Shown piece after piece: positions 49,002-57,513 of a stretch of 64,000 bases of DNA. Within the stretch, counting starts at the first letter, position 1; the number at the start of each line of letters is the position of its first letter. The stretch covers positions 3,494,722-3,558,721 of the forward strand of contig OY282381.1 in assembly GCA_958295915.1 (NCBI GenBank), given 5' to 3'. Made by a program: the position numbers and the translations under genes. The notes below the pieces were generated by a model, which saw only the letters and a list, made by a program, of their open reading frames with translations, was not told where the DNA came from and ran no database searches. The DNA is from an uncultured Caldilineaceae bacterium. Lineage in GTDB: Bacteria; Chloroflexota; Anaerolineae; Caldilineales; Caldilineaceae.

Positions 49002-49384
49002 ATGTGGACCGCCGCCTTTCCGCAGGTAGACGTGATCATCGAGACTCAGGAATGGGGTGTCTATCTGGACAGCCTGGATGCCGATTCGCCCCCGGAAGGC
49101 AAGCCAGACATCTGCTTAGCTGTGACGACCCGCAGATTGCGGATCTGATGCAGCAGTTCAATGATGCCACAATTGCTGCCCAGACCGCTTCGCCGGCAGA
49201 GCAGCTTGCACTCTACAAAGAAGCGGAGAAGCTGTTCATCGACGATATCGCGGGCATTATTCCCATCTACTACTACACCCGTAATGTTGTCACCAAGCCG
49301 TGGATCGACCACCTGTACTCCGACGATCTGTACATCTATCGTTGGTCGATCGATCAGGCTGCCAAAGCGGACGCGCAGCAGTAG
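49002..49384 (+). pseudogene. Peptide-binding protein (SBP family 5) remnant
   Basis: Two pieces in different frames. The first reads MWTAAFPQVDVIIETQEWGVY, then LDSLDADSPPEGK; the second, from about 49125, DDPQIADLMQQFNDATIAAQ, LYKEAEKLFIDDIAGIIPIY and YYTRNVVTKPWIDHLY. They are the C-terminal quarter of an OppA-type protein with an internal deletion. Confidence 0.85.
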
Positions 49385-49431
49385 ATCCCTGGCAGACTGA
49401 GAGTTCCATCCGAAATACCCTCATTTGTATC

Positions 49432-49468
49432 CGGGGCACTGTCAAGGTTGCTAATTGACAGTGCCCCG
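49432..49468 (+). terminator. Strong hairpin after the binding-protein remnant
   Basis: CGGGGCACTGTCA pairs perfectly with TGACAGTGCCCCG over 13 bp with an 11-base loop, followed by TTTCTT. It fits a Rho-independent terminator, or the stabilising hairpin usual after oppA. Confidence 0.75.
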
Positions 49469-49553
49469 TTTCTTCGTGGAAAAATTTCGTCTCAAGTAAC
49501 TGCAGTTCACTGCTGCTGACTACTGAAAACGAACAAACAGTGAGAAAGCCGCC

Positions 49554-49876
49554 ATGACCGGCTATATCATCAGACCTACCATCTGGGCGATTCCCGTGCT
49601 GTTCTGTATCGTCCTGGTAACGTTTATTCTGGCGCGCGATTCCTGGATGCCCATTTGACAGGGCCGAAGATAAGTTTCTGCCTGAGAGCGTTCGGCGAAA
49701 TCTGGAGGCCAAATATGGGTTGGATCGGCCGCTGCTGGAGCGGTTCGTCAGGTATATCACGGACGTTTTGAGAGGCGATCTGGGACCGTCTTTCTTCTAC
49801 CAGGGGCGAACGGTCAATCAGATTTCTCGGCGACGGCCTGCGGGATGCCTTCGAACCCCGTCTGCGAGGCGAGTAG
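49554..49876 (+). pseudogene. Fused remnants of OppB and OppC permeases
   Basis: The start MTGYIIRPTIWAIPVLFCIV, then in the next frame PESVRRNLEAKYGLDRPLLE and GDLGPSFFYQGRTV, is an OppB N-terminus with a frameshift near 49655. Near 49830 it passes into FLGDGLRDAFEPRLRGE, the OppC C-terminus (compare 34606). About 1.5 kb between them is deleted. The order oppA, oppB, oppC behind dppDF shows a complete operon once stood here. Confidence 0.85.
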
Positions 49877-49895
49877 GGGACGGAGTCATACTCTT

Positions 49896-50585
49896 TCACT
49901 CCCTGCCGTACAGGAAGCACAAGATACTTTCCACAATGCCCGTGGCGACCCGTTCCGGTTCTTCGACAAGCAGTTGCTTGTCGCCGCCCAGAAAGCCCAT
50001 CTCCAGGATCGCCGTTGGCGTGCTGGGCAGAACTTTGCGAAATGCGTGATAATGGGTCATGTTGTGGGTGATAGAGTTCGGGTGGAACGCCAAGCCCGTT
50101 TGCGCCGCGTAGTGGACGTCGATGCAGGCGACCAGTCTTTCCTCCGTCTCGGGAATGGCGCTGTTCGCCGGATAGGTCGCTTTGTAACCACTGACGGGAA
50201 TACAACTGTCGGCATGCAGGCTGAGCAATAGGTCCGTATCCAGATTGGTCAGCCGCGGATCGTATTCATCCAGCAGCAATACCGCCATACCCATATCCGC
50301 CAGTCGACCGCCTACCAGTTCGGCGATGCGCGCCACAACATCCACTTCCTGTAAAGTGGGGGACGCATCCTCGCCACAGACGGCGCCGGAATCGAATCCG
50401 GCGTGGCCGCTGATCAGCGCGACCGTATCCCACTCCGGCGTTGGCGTGATGAAGATGGGCAGCTCGACAGACCGGGAAAGCGAGGCGCCGACGCTTTGAG
50501 CCGCCAGATACACGACGCCTGCAGAGAGGAGGAGGCTGATGAAGAAAAACAGACGCTGCAATCTGCGTATCAGAACAATGCGCAT
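49896..50585 (-). CDS. N-acetylmuramoyl-L-alanine amidase (Amidase_3)
   Basis: 229 residues with an N-terminal signal anchor (RLFFFISLLLSAGVVYLAAQ). The zinc ligands and catalytic Glu of the family are visible: H61 in ISGHAGFDSGA, E80 in LQEVDVV, H124 in SLHADSC and E195 in ILEMGFL. It would cleave the amide between MurNAc and the stem peptide outside the membrane. It stands alone, divergent from the RodZ-like gene. Confidence 0.87.
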   Translation of the reverse strand: MRIVLIRRLQRLFFFISLLLSAGVVYLAAQSVGASLSRSVELPIFITPTPEWDTVALISGHAGFDSGAVCGEDASPTLQEVDVVARIAELVGGRLADMGMAVLLLDEYDPRLTNLDTDLLLSLHADSCIPVSGYKATYPANSAIPETEERLVACIDVHYAAQTGLAFHPNSITHNMTHYHAFRKVLPSTPTAILEMGFLGGDKQLLVEEPERVATGIVESILCFLYGRE

Positions 50586-50748
50586 TTTTTCCCCGTGCCC
50601 CTGATGAAAAGGGGCTGATCGTCATGCGGGCCCGATTGTCTCAGTCTGCAGCCATTGCCGGGCCTTTCGATTGGCTCTGGCCCTGTGCGACTTTCGCATT
50701 GTACCTGCTTCTATAAGGCTGTCAACACTCTGCGCCGATTTGCTGATT

Positions 50749-50777
50749 TTGAAAGAACGGATCCATCTGTGTACAAT
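50749..50777 (+). promoter_or_regulatory. Promoter that decides the rodZ-like start
   Basis: TTGAAA (50749-50754), 17 bases, TACAAT (50772-50777). The -10 overlaps the in-frame ATG at 50776, so that codon cannot be in the message; transcription from about 50784 would give a leader of only a few bases before the ATG at 50788. Confidence 0.65.
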
Positions 50778-50787
50778 GGAATCGATC

Positions 50788-52005
50788 ATGAGCGAAAATG
50801 CCATTTTTCTGGAATCCCAGACCTCATCTTCTGAAGGCATAGCGGACGGCAGCGCCAGAGACGTCCCGTCCCTCCAGACCTTAGGCGCAATTCTGCGCGA
50901 TCGCCGGGAAAGCGCCGACATCGCGCTGACAGAAGTGGAAAAAGCGACGCGGATCCGACAGAAATATCTGGCAGCCATTGAAGCGGATGAGTGGCATCTG
51001 TTGCCCGGCGAAGTTGTCGGCCGCGGGTTTCTGCGTAACTATGCCTATTTTCTGAATCTGGATCCCAATCAGATGATCGACCGGCGGCGAGCGATGGTGG
51101 ACAATAGCCTGTCCCACACCTTGGCAAGTACCAGTGCGGGTGTGCGACTGCCGCCGGTACGCACGGTCGATTACCGACCGAAAGACGTCGATCTCGAGCA
51201 TACGCCTCTTTCCGTCCGCATATCTGAATATGTGGAGTCCGGGCGGGATTGGCTGGCGCCAATTCTGGCCGCGTGCGTAATTGTGTTCATTGTTGTCGCA
51301 GTCGGCTGGGGTATAGGGCAGGTGAGCGGACAGGTCGGTGGCGTCTTGTCCACGCTCCAAGAGCGGATTTCCTCATTGACCCAGAGGAACCCGTTCAACC
51401 GCGACCAACAAGCCGGCGGCCCCGACGCTCAGAACGGTGATGAACAGGGCGCCGGTCAGGTTGCGACAATGGTTATATTTACGCCGACCGCAACCCCCAT
51501 GCCCTCCCCAACCGCTACAAACACGCCAGTGCCGTCTCCAACGCCTACCGAGACACCGCGCCCTTCACCCACAGCGACGGAAACGCCGATCCCCTTGCCG
51601 ACGGCTACACCGTCTGCGGTCGTTCCCGTTGTGTTGGAAGCGCCCCCAGAGCCTGAGCCAGCTATCGTGCCCGTGAAGTGTGCCGATAGCCGCCTGGCGA
51701 TTCTCTCGCCAGGTGTGAATCAGACCGTTAGCGGCGTTGTGCCCATCATCGGCCGAGCTGTGCATGAACGCTTTCAGTACTACAAATTGGAATTCGCGCC
51801 GGGTACCAATGCCGGGGATGGCTTCTCTTATTTTACCGGCAGCGAAACCGACGGCGTCAAAGGGCCGCCAGTAGAAAACGGTCTGCTGGGCAACTTCAAC
51901 AGCGCTGGCATGGCCAATGGCCCCTATACCCTGATGCTGACCGTCGTCGACATAACCAGCAACTACCTCCCGCCCTGTCGGGTCACCGTCAATGTGCAGA
52001 ATTGA
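50788..52005 (+). CDS. RodZ-like helix-turn-helix membrane protein
   Basis: 405 residues from the ATG at 50788. N-terminal HTH_25 domain (LGAILRDRRESADIALTEVE, then TRIRQKYLAAIEADEWHLLP), a single membrane helix at about 156-178 (LAPILAACVIVFIVVAVGWG), a Pro/Thr-rich external linker (PSPTATNTPVPSPTPTETPR) and a C-terminal beta domain. RodZ anchors MreB and shapes the cell; in many Gram-positive-like lineages such proteins have different outer domains. The C-terminal domain (CADSRLAILSPGVNQTVSGV) resembles Ig-like adhesive domains. Role in cell shape is inferred from the HTH_25/TM plan. Confidence 0.8.
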   Translation: MSENAIFLESQTSSSEGIADGSARDVPSLQTLGAILRDRRESADIALTEVEKATRIRQKYLAAIEADEWHLLPGEVVGRGFLRNYAYFLNLDPNQMIDRRRAMVDNSLSHTLASTSAGVRLPPVRTVDYRPKDVDLEHTPLSVRISEYVESGRDWLAPILAACVIVFIVVAVGWGIGQVSGQVGGVLSTLQERISSLTQRNPFNRDQQAGGPDAQNGDEQGAGQVATMVIFTPTATPMPSPTATNTPVPSPTPTETPRPSPTATETPIPLPTATPSAVVPVVLEAPPEPEPAIVPVKCADSRLAILSPGVNQTVSGVVPIIGRAVHERFQYYKLEFAPGTNAGDGFSYFTGSETDGVKGPPVENGLLGNFNSAGMANGPYTLMLTVVDITSNYLPPCRVTVNVQN

Positions 52006-52138
52006 CGAGTGAAGCGGCGACATTCTTCACGCACAAATTCGTATGCCAACACAATCCTTGGCGTATGCAGTTTGTTTCCCATAGACGGAAATCTTGCCGG
52101 CCTTACCTCTCCGACATAGAAACTGTCAGCAAGCGCTC

Positions 52139-53206
52139 TCAGTTCGGCATATGGCGCGCCGGCAGTAAAGTGAGAAAGGTAACATGAGGCGGCGCGCCGA
52201 ATCGCATCGGGAAACTTTCGCCCAGACCGCGATGAATGTAGACGTGTGTGTCATCGCGCCGCCAATAGCCGGATGCTTCACTGCGGGATATCTGCTCCGT
52301 TTGGGTGCAGACAGGGCCCAACAGCGGCAAAACGATCTGCCCACCATGGGTGTGTCCAGCCAGAACCAGGTCGGCCCGGCTAGTTGCCGCCATCTCGAGG
52401 ATATCCGGATTGTGCGATAACAGAATCGTCGGCGCGTCTTGGGGAACGCTTTGCAGCCCTCCGTTCAGATCCGGCTGCCCCTTCAGCAGATCCTCAATCC
52501 CTACCAGATAGGCGCCCGTCCCCTCTAAGCGAACCGCTTGATTGTTCAGAAACTGCATGCCCCGGCGCTCCAATTCGTGGCGCAAGCGCACAATGTCATT
52601 GACCCCCCTCGGTTCCCCATCGAGCTTGTTGAGCGCATAGTGCGCAAAGCGCAGAAAATAACAGAACCGCGCTCTGCGAGAACAGGCCAGTTCCGGCGCA
52701 GAGCGCGCGCCGTTGCCTGCCTCTTGGTCTTTGAACCGCCGCCACGTGTAATGAAGTGCCCACTTCATCCCATAGACAACATGATCATGGTTGCCCGAAA
52801 CAGCAAAGCAGCCGAGACGGGGCTTAGGGAGGCTATCCATCAATGTCAATACGTTTTCCAATCCGTTGTCGTTATGCAGAAAATCGCCCGTATGAATGAG
52901 CAGATCGATGTTCGCGTCGGCGGTGACGCGGCGCACCTGCGCGATTTTGGCATGTTCACGGCGATCTGCGCCGCGAAAATGGGTATCTGAGAGATGGAGA
53001 ATGCGCAGCCCTTCGCTTGGCAGGCCGGCCCGGTCCCGCAAGAGCCGCATCACCAGTCGCTCTGCGCGCACGCGAAAAGGTTCGTAGAACAACGCATAGC
53101 CCCCCAGGGCAGCGCCGATACCGGCCATCGCGCCGAGGCCGGCCAGCCAAACCGGCATGCCCTGTCTACCCTTGGTGTTCGCGCTTCTCTCTGCGCCTGC
53201 AGACAT
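52139..53206 (-). CDS. Calcineurin-like metallophosphoesterase (YkuE type)
   Basis: 355 residues. A membrane helix near the start (WLAGLGAMAGIGAALGGYAL), then the metal-site motifs ILHLSDTHFRG, IHTGDF, AVSGNHDH, LSHNPDI and LAGHTHGGQI. It probably hydrolyses phosphoesters at the membrane surface. Between GNHD and the next motif there is an unusual Arg-rich stretch (DQEAGNGARSAPELACSRRA) that may be an insertion. It converges on the rodZ-like gene. Confidence 0.87.
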   Translation of the reverse strand: MSAGAERSANTKGRQGMPVWLAGLGAMAGIGAALGGYALFYEPFRVRAERLVMRLLRDRAGLPSEGLRILHLSDTHFRGADRREHAKIAQVRRVTADANIDLLIHTGDFLHNDNGLENVLTLMDSLPKPRLGCFAVSGNHDHVVYGMKWALHYTWRRFKDQEAGNGARSAPELACSRRARFCYFLRFAHYALNKLDGEPRGVNDIVRLRHELERRGMQFLNNQAVRLEGTGAYLVGIEDLLKGQPDLNGGLQSVPQDAPTILLSHNPDILEMAATSRADLVLAGHTHGGQIVLPLLGPVCTQTEQISRSEASGYWRRDDTHVYIHRGLGESFPMRFGAPPHVTFLTLLPARHMPN

Positions 53207-53328
53207 CCCTGTTCACGAACCCCCTTGCATTCCCAACAGACGCCTCAGAATATATGCCCTGCACAAAGAACCAATCTTACAGCAGTGGATGCGTTCTGGC
53301 AAACTGACTACAGCCGCTGTAGTGGTCG

Positions 53329-53691
53329 ACTATCGAGACGGTCGTGGGGGAACGGGGCAGGACGCTTTCCGGCGGCGAACGTCAACGCCTGGCCATCGCG
53401 CGTGCGCTCCTGCGGCAGCCCAGGATCCTCCTGCTGGATGAGGCCACTTCGGTATTGGACGCCTTGACAGAGCTGAAGGCGCGCGAGGCCATCGACAAAG
53501 CGAGATTCGGACGGACAACCATCGTCGTGGCCCATCGGCTGATCACCGTCCTGCAGGCAGACAGGATCTTGGTGATCGACCGCGGTCGGATTGTGGAAAT
53601 GGGCAGCATCAAGGATCTGTTGGCGCAACGCGGCCTCTTCTTTGACCTGTACCAGGCGCAATCTTTCGATTTTCCCCAGATCGCGCTATAA
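53329..53691 (+). pseudogene. C-terminal half of an ABC exporter ATPase domain
   Basis: The frame reads [58 protein letters not shown], matching the end of MsbA-type exporters from the signature motif on. The membrane domain and Walker A are absent. The gap 53207-53328 before it has no gene. Confidence 0.85.
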
Positions 53692-53775
53692 TCCCTTTTG
53701 AATAGCTATATACCGGCGCAGGTGTAGACGCGCCGGTTTCACGCCTGAAAAATTCTGCTCATAAGGATTCCGCGC

Positions 53776-55902
53776 ATGTCGTCTGTGACAGTTGTGCCTT
53801 TCGATAGCCCCACCCTCGACCCGGAACTGGAAGAAAGAGTAGTGAATACCATTCGAATGCTGGCGCTGGATGCTGTGCAGGCCGCAGACTCCGGGCACGC
53901 CGGCCTGCCGATGGGCATGGCCACGGCCGCGTTGACGCTCTGGCGCAGACACCTGCGCTTCAATCCAGCCAATCCCGGTTGGCCGAACCGCGACCGGTTC
54001 ATCCTCAGCGCCGGCCACGGCTCGATGCTCCTCTATGCCCTTCTCCACCTGACCGGCTACGATCTGTCCCTGCAGGAGTTGAGGAGCTTTCGCCAGTGGG
54101 GTAGCAAGACCCCCGGTCACCCGGAATATGGCCACGCCCCCGGCATCGAGACGACAACCGGCCCTTTAGGACAGGGCTTTGCCAACGGTGTGGGCATGGC
54201 CATCGCCGAACAGTGGCTGGCCGCCAACTACAACCGCCCCGAATTCGCCGTCGTGGCCCACCACACCTATGCGATTGTCAGTGACGGCGACCTTATGGAA
54301 GGCGTCGCCCAGGAGGCCGCCAGCCTGGCCGGTCACCTGCGGCTTGGCAAACTCATCTATCTCTACGACGACAACCAGGTCACGATCGATGGCTACACGG
54401 ACCTGGCCTTCACAGAGGATCAGTATCAGCGTTTCAAGGCCTATGGCTGGCGCGTCGAGAAGGTGGACGGGATGGACAGCGCGGCGGTCGATGCAGCCAT
54501 CGCCGCCGCCAAACAGGACCCGCGCCCCAGTCTCATCGGCTGCGCAACCGTTATCGGCTTCGGCGCTCCCAAGCAGGGCGAACCGGATATGCACAGCGAT
54601 GCGCTCCCCGCCGCAGAAGTGGCCCAGACAAAAGCCAATCTCGAATGGCCCCAGGAGCCGACATTTTACCTGCCGCCAGAGGCGCGCAGCTTCTGTCGGC
54701 AGGCCGTCGAACGGGGTAGAACGCTGGAAAGCGACGATCGGCAGCTGTGGAATGCCTACGCACAGGCATACCCAGCCCTGGCGACTGAACTGCAACAGGC
54801 TTTGCAGGGCGAGCTGCCCGACAACTGGGAAGATGCCTTGCCCAGCTTCGAAGCCGGCGACAGCCAAGCCACCCGCAACGCCAGCGGCGCTACGCTCAAC
54901 GCCTTGGCCCCGGTTATCCCCAATCTCATCGGCGGCAGCGCGGATCTGGCCCCCAGCAACAAAACGATCATCAGCGGCAGTCCGGACTTCCAGCCCGACT
55001 TGTACGCCGGCCGCAACGTCCGCTTTGGCGTGCGCGAACACGGGATGGGCGCCATCCTCAACGGTATGGCCCTGCATGGCGGCGTCATACCCTATGGCGG
55101 CACATTCCTCGTGTTCAGCGATTATATGCGGGCCAGTGTGCGCCTGGCCGCGTTGATGGGCGTTCCCGTTGTATACATCTTCACCCACGACAGCATCGGC
55201 GTCGGTGAAGACGGGCCCACGCATCAGCCGATTGAGCAAGTGGCCGCGCTACGCGCCATCCCCAACCTGACTGTCATACGTCCTGCGGATGCCAACGAAG
55301 TGGCCCAGGCGTGGAAAGTCGCGCTGACAAACAGAAACGGCCCCACAGCTTTGATCCTCTCCCGGCAATCTCTACCGGTCTTCGACCGCGCGGCGGCCGG
55401 CATCGCGTCTGCCGACGGCGTGGCCCAAGGCGGATATGTCTTCTTCGACCGCAAAGATCTCTCCGGCGCAAACGAAGAGCGCTTTGACACCGGGACGGTA
55501 GGGGCGAATCTTGTGCCCGCCCACTCGGACAGCGCGAACAGTACACCGGACATGGTGTTCATCTCCTGCGGCAGCGAATTGGAGATCGCCTACAGCGCGG
55601 CCCAGCGGTTGGCCGCCGCTGGCAGTGCAGTGCGGGTCGTCAGTCTGCCCAGTTGGGAGTTGTTCGCTGCGCAGACACCCGCATATCAGCAGGAAGTGCT
55701 GCCGCCGGACGCCCTGAAAGTCGCCATCGAAGCCGGCGTCCCCCAGGGATGGGAGCGCTGGGTCGGCAACGATCCTGCCAGCGGGTCTATAGTTGGCCTC
55801 GATCGCTTCGGGGCCAGCGCGCCGCACAAAGATGTCTACAACAACCTCGGTCTGACCGTCGAAGCAGTGGTCAGCGCCGCGCAAGCCTTACTGGGGGCGT
55901 AG
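53776..55902 (+). CDS. tkt: Transketolase
   Basis: 708 residues, AAGGA before the ATG. It transfers two-carbon units in the pentose phosphate and related pathways with thiamine diphosphate. Start [25 protein letters not shown] (catalytic His41), then [38 protein letters not shown]...DDN (cofactor site), [11 protein letters not shown] (Glu for cofactor activation) and [20 protein letters not shown]. Between YVFFDRKD and [11 protein letters not shown] an unusual stretch contains [15 protein letters not shown], encoded by a family D hairpin repeat. The rest is standard length. Confidence 0.95.
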   Translation: MSSVTVVPFDSPTLDPELEERVVNTIRMLALDAVQAADSGHAGLPMGMATAALTLWRRHLRFNPANPGWPNRDRFILSAGHGSMLLYALLHLTGYDLSLQELRSFRQWGSKTPGHPEYGHAPGIETTTGPLGQGFANGVGMAIAEQWLAANYNRPEFAVVAHHTYAIVSDGDLMEGVAQEAASLAGHLRLGKLIYLYDDNQVTIDGYTDLAFTEDQYQRFKAYGWRVEKVDGMDSAAVDAAIAAAKQDPRPSLIGCATVIGFGAPKQGEPDMHSDALPAAEVAQTKANLEWPQEPTFYLPPEARSFCRQAVERGRTLESDDRQLWNAYAQAYPALATELQQALQGELPDNWEDALPSFEAGDSQATRNASGATLNALAPVIPNLIGGSADLAPSNKTIISGSPDFQPDLYAGRNVRFGVREHGMGAILNGMALHGGVIPYGGTFLVFSDYMRASVRLAALMGVPVVYIFTHDSIGVGEDGPTHQPIEQVAALRAIPNLTVIRPADANEVAQAWKVALTNRNGPTALILSRQSLPVFDRAAAGIASADGVAQGGYVFFDRKDLSGANEERFDTGTVGANLVPAHSDSANSTPDMVFISCGSELEIAYSAAQRLAAAGSAVRVVSLPSWELFAAQTPAYQQEVLPPDALKVAIEAGVPQGWERWVGNDPASGSIVGLDRFGASAPHKDVYNNLGLTVEAVVSAAQALLGA
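55496..55524 (+). repeat. Family D repeat inside the transketolase gene
   Basis: GGTAGGGGCGAATCTTGTGC, then CCGCCCACTC. It keeps the frame and adds residues between two conserved blocks. Confidence 0.8.
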
Positions 55903-55908
55903 CCGGCA

Positions 55909-56406
55909 ATGTCTACCCCCATCTTTCAGCAGGCTCCGCTGAAGCGGATCCGACAGCATCATGCCATTGAACACGCTACGATCCACCTGCTGGCGGCCCG
56001 CTATCCGCGCGTTGCTTTGGCCGGGTTGAGCGATCCCTGGGGCTTTACGCTGTACGGGCGCGTGCCTGAGGAAGCCGTTGAGCAGGCGGTTGGCGAAGCC
56101 CTTCAGCGGCTACAGGCCGGTGAAGAGGAGATCGCTATCCATCCGAACTGCGGCACGAACTTCACGACGAGCATCTTTCTGGCGACCGCGGCTGCGCTCA
56201 TCAGCACTGCCGGACACCGCCGTACGTTTCTGGACAAAGTGACGAGTACCGCCGGCCTCGTGACCCTTGCGCTTCTCATCGCTGGGCCGCTAGGTATGCG
56301 CCTCCAGCGTTTCACGACCTCAGCCGCTGTGGGCGACCGCTGGCTGGCGCAGATCACGCCCGTGGCTATAGGAAGCAGGCAGGCGCATCGAATCACATTC
56401 GTATGA
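55909..56406 (+). CDS. DUF6391 family membrane protein
   Basis: 165 residues. HHAIEHATIHLLAARYP near the start, GLSDPWGFTLYG, and HPNCGTNF before two membrane helices (IFLATAAALIS; GLVTLALLIAGPLGM) follow the DUF6391 family known from cyanobacteria and Chloroflexota. Function unknown; the conserved His/Glu pattern suggests a metal site. It begins seven bases after tkt and overlaps holA by ATGA. Confidence 0.75.
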   Translation: MSTPIFQQAPLKRIRQHHAIEHATIHLLAARYPRVALAGLSDPWGFTLYGRVPEEAVEQAVGEALQRLQAGEEEIAIHPNCGTNFTTSIFLATAAALISTAGHRRTFLDKVTSTAGLVTLALLIAGPLGMRLQRFTTSAAVGDRWLAQITPVAIGSRQAHRITFV

Positions 56407-57422
56407 TCTATCTGTTCCTCGCGCCGGATGAATTTCTGTTGAAGCAGCGCCTGGGCCGCTTGAAGCAGGCGATGGGCGACGCGGAGATGGCGTCTCTGAA
56501 CCTGACCGAACTGGACGGCGCCCGTACCAACGCAGCCGATATTCTCTATCACGCCGGCACGATGCCCTTCCTGGCCGAGCGGCGGTTGGTGGTGACGCGC
56601 GGTTATCTGTCGAATCTGGACTCCCGTCTGGGTACAGCCAGAACGCCGAACAAAACGGCGCAGGCTGAGGCGCTACAGATTCTGACAGGGCTGGCTGATC
56701 AGTCGGGCTCGAGTGATCTGGTCTTTATCGAAGAGAAACTGGACAAGCGGCGCGCCATCTGGAAGGGCAAGGGTGACATCGCCGGTGTCGAACAGCTGAG
56801 CAAAGACGGTCTGCTGACGATCGAGGAGTTGAACACGCCGGATGGCCGCCAACTGCCCGGCTGGGTCGCCCGTACAGCCAGACAAGAAGGGATTCCCATT
56901 GAGGGGAGAGCGGTTCAGATGTTGGCGACCTTTGTAGGGCCGGATCTGCGGCGACTGAGCATGGAAATAGAAAAATTGCGTACCTATGCCAACGGCCGGC
57001 CCATCACCGCCGCAGATGTGCAACTGCTGGTGAGCGACACCAGCGAAGCGCTCATCTGGGATCTGACCGACGCCATCGGCCAATGTGACGGGCGCAAGGC
57101 CATGCGCTCCCTGTACGCATTGCGGCGCAATGACGCCAATCCCTTCTATCTGTTGACGATGATCACCCGGCAGTATCGGATACTGATCAAAGTGAAAGAG
57201 GCGATGGTTCGCGCGCCCGGCAACGAGTATGATATCGCCAGCCAGGTCGGAGAGCGTCCCTTTCCCGTGAAGAAGGCGATGGCCCAGAGCCGCAACTACC
57301 CAATTGTCCAGTTGGAAGCCATACTGGACCGACTCTTGACATTGGACTTCGCCATGAAGACCGGCGCCGATCCGGACACGGAACTGGACATCTTGGTGGC
57401 GGAGCTAACCGCTGAATCATAG
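56403..57422 (+). CDS. holA: DNA polymerase III subunit delta
   Basis: 339 residues. Delta opens the sliding clamp within the clamp-loader complex. The start IYLFLAPDEFLLKQRLGRLK (substituting for the usual YLLxGxExxL), MPFLAERRLVVTRGY, and the C-terminal helical part DLTDAIGQCDGRKAMRSLYAL...MITRQYRILIKVKE match HolA. No nucleotide-binding site is expected in this subunit. Full length. It may be co-transcribed with tkt and DUF6391. Confidence 0.88.
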   Translation: MIYLFLAPDEFLLKQRLGRLKQAMGDAEMASLNLTELDGARTNAADILYHAGTMPFLAERRLVVTRGYLSNLDSRLGTARTPNKTAQAEALQILTGLADQSGSSDLVFIEEKLDKRRAIWKGKGDIAGVEQLSKDGLLTIEELNTPDGRQLPGWVARTARQEGIPIEGRAVQMLATFVGPDLRRLSMEIEKLRTYANGRPITAADVQLLVSDTSEALIWDLTDAIGQCDGRKAMRSLYALRRNDANPFYLLTMITRQYRILIKVKEAMVRAPGNEYDIASQVGERPFPVKKAMAQSRNYPIVQLEAILDRLLTLDFAMKTGADPDTELDILVAELTAES

Positions 57423-57513
57423 TCAGAAACTGTGATTCTTCTGATTCAGATGATGGACAGGATGAAGTCATGGTCGATAATCACATGAATCATAGTCAGG
57501 AATAGAGCGCCCA

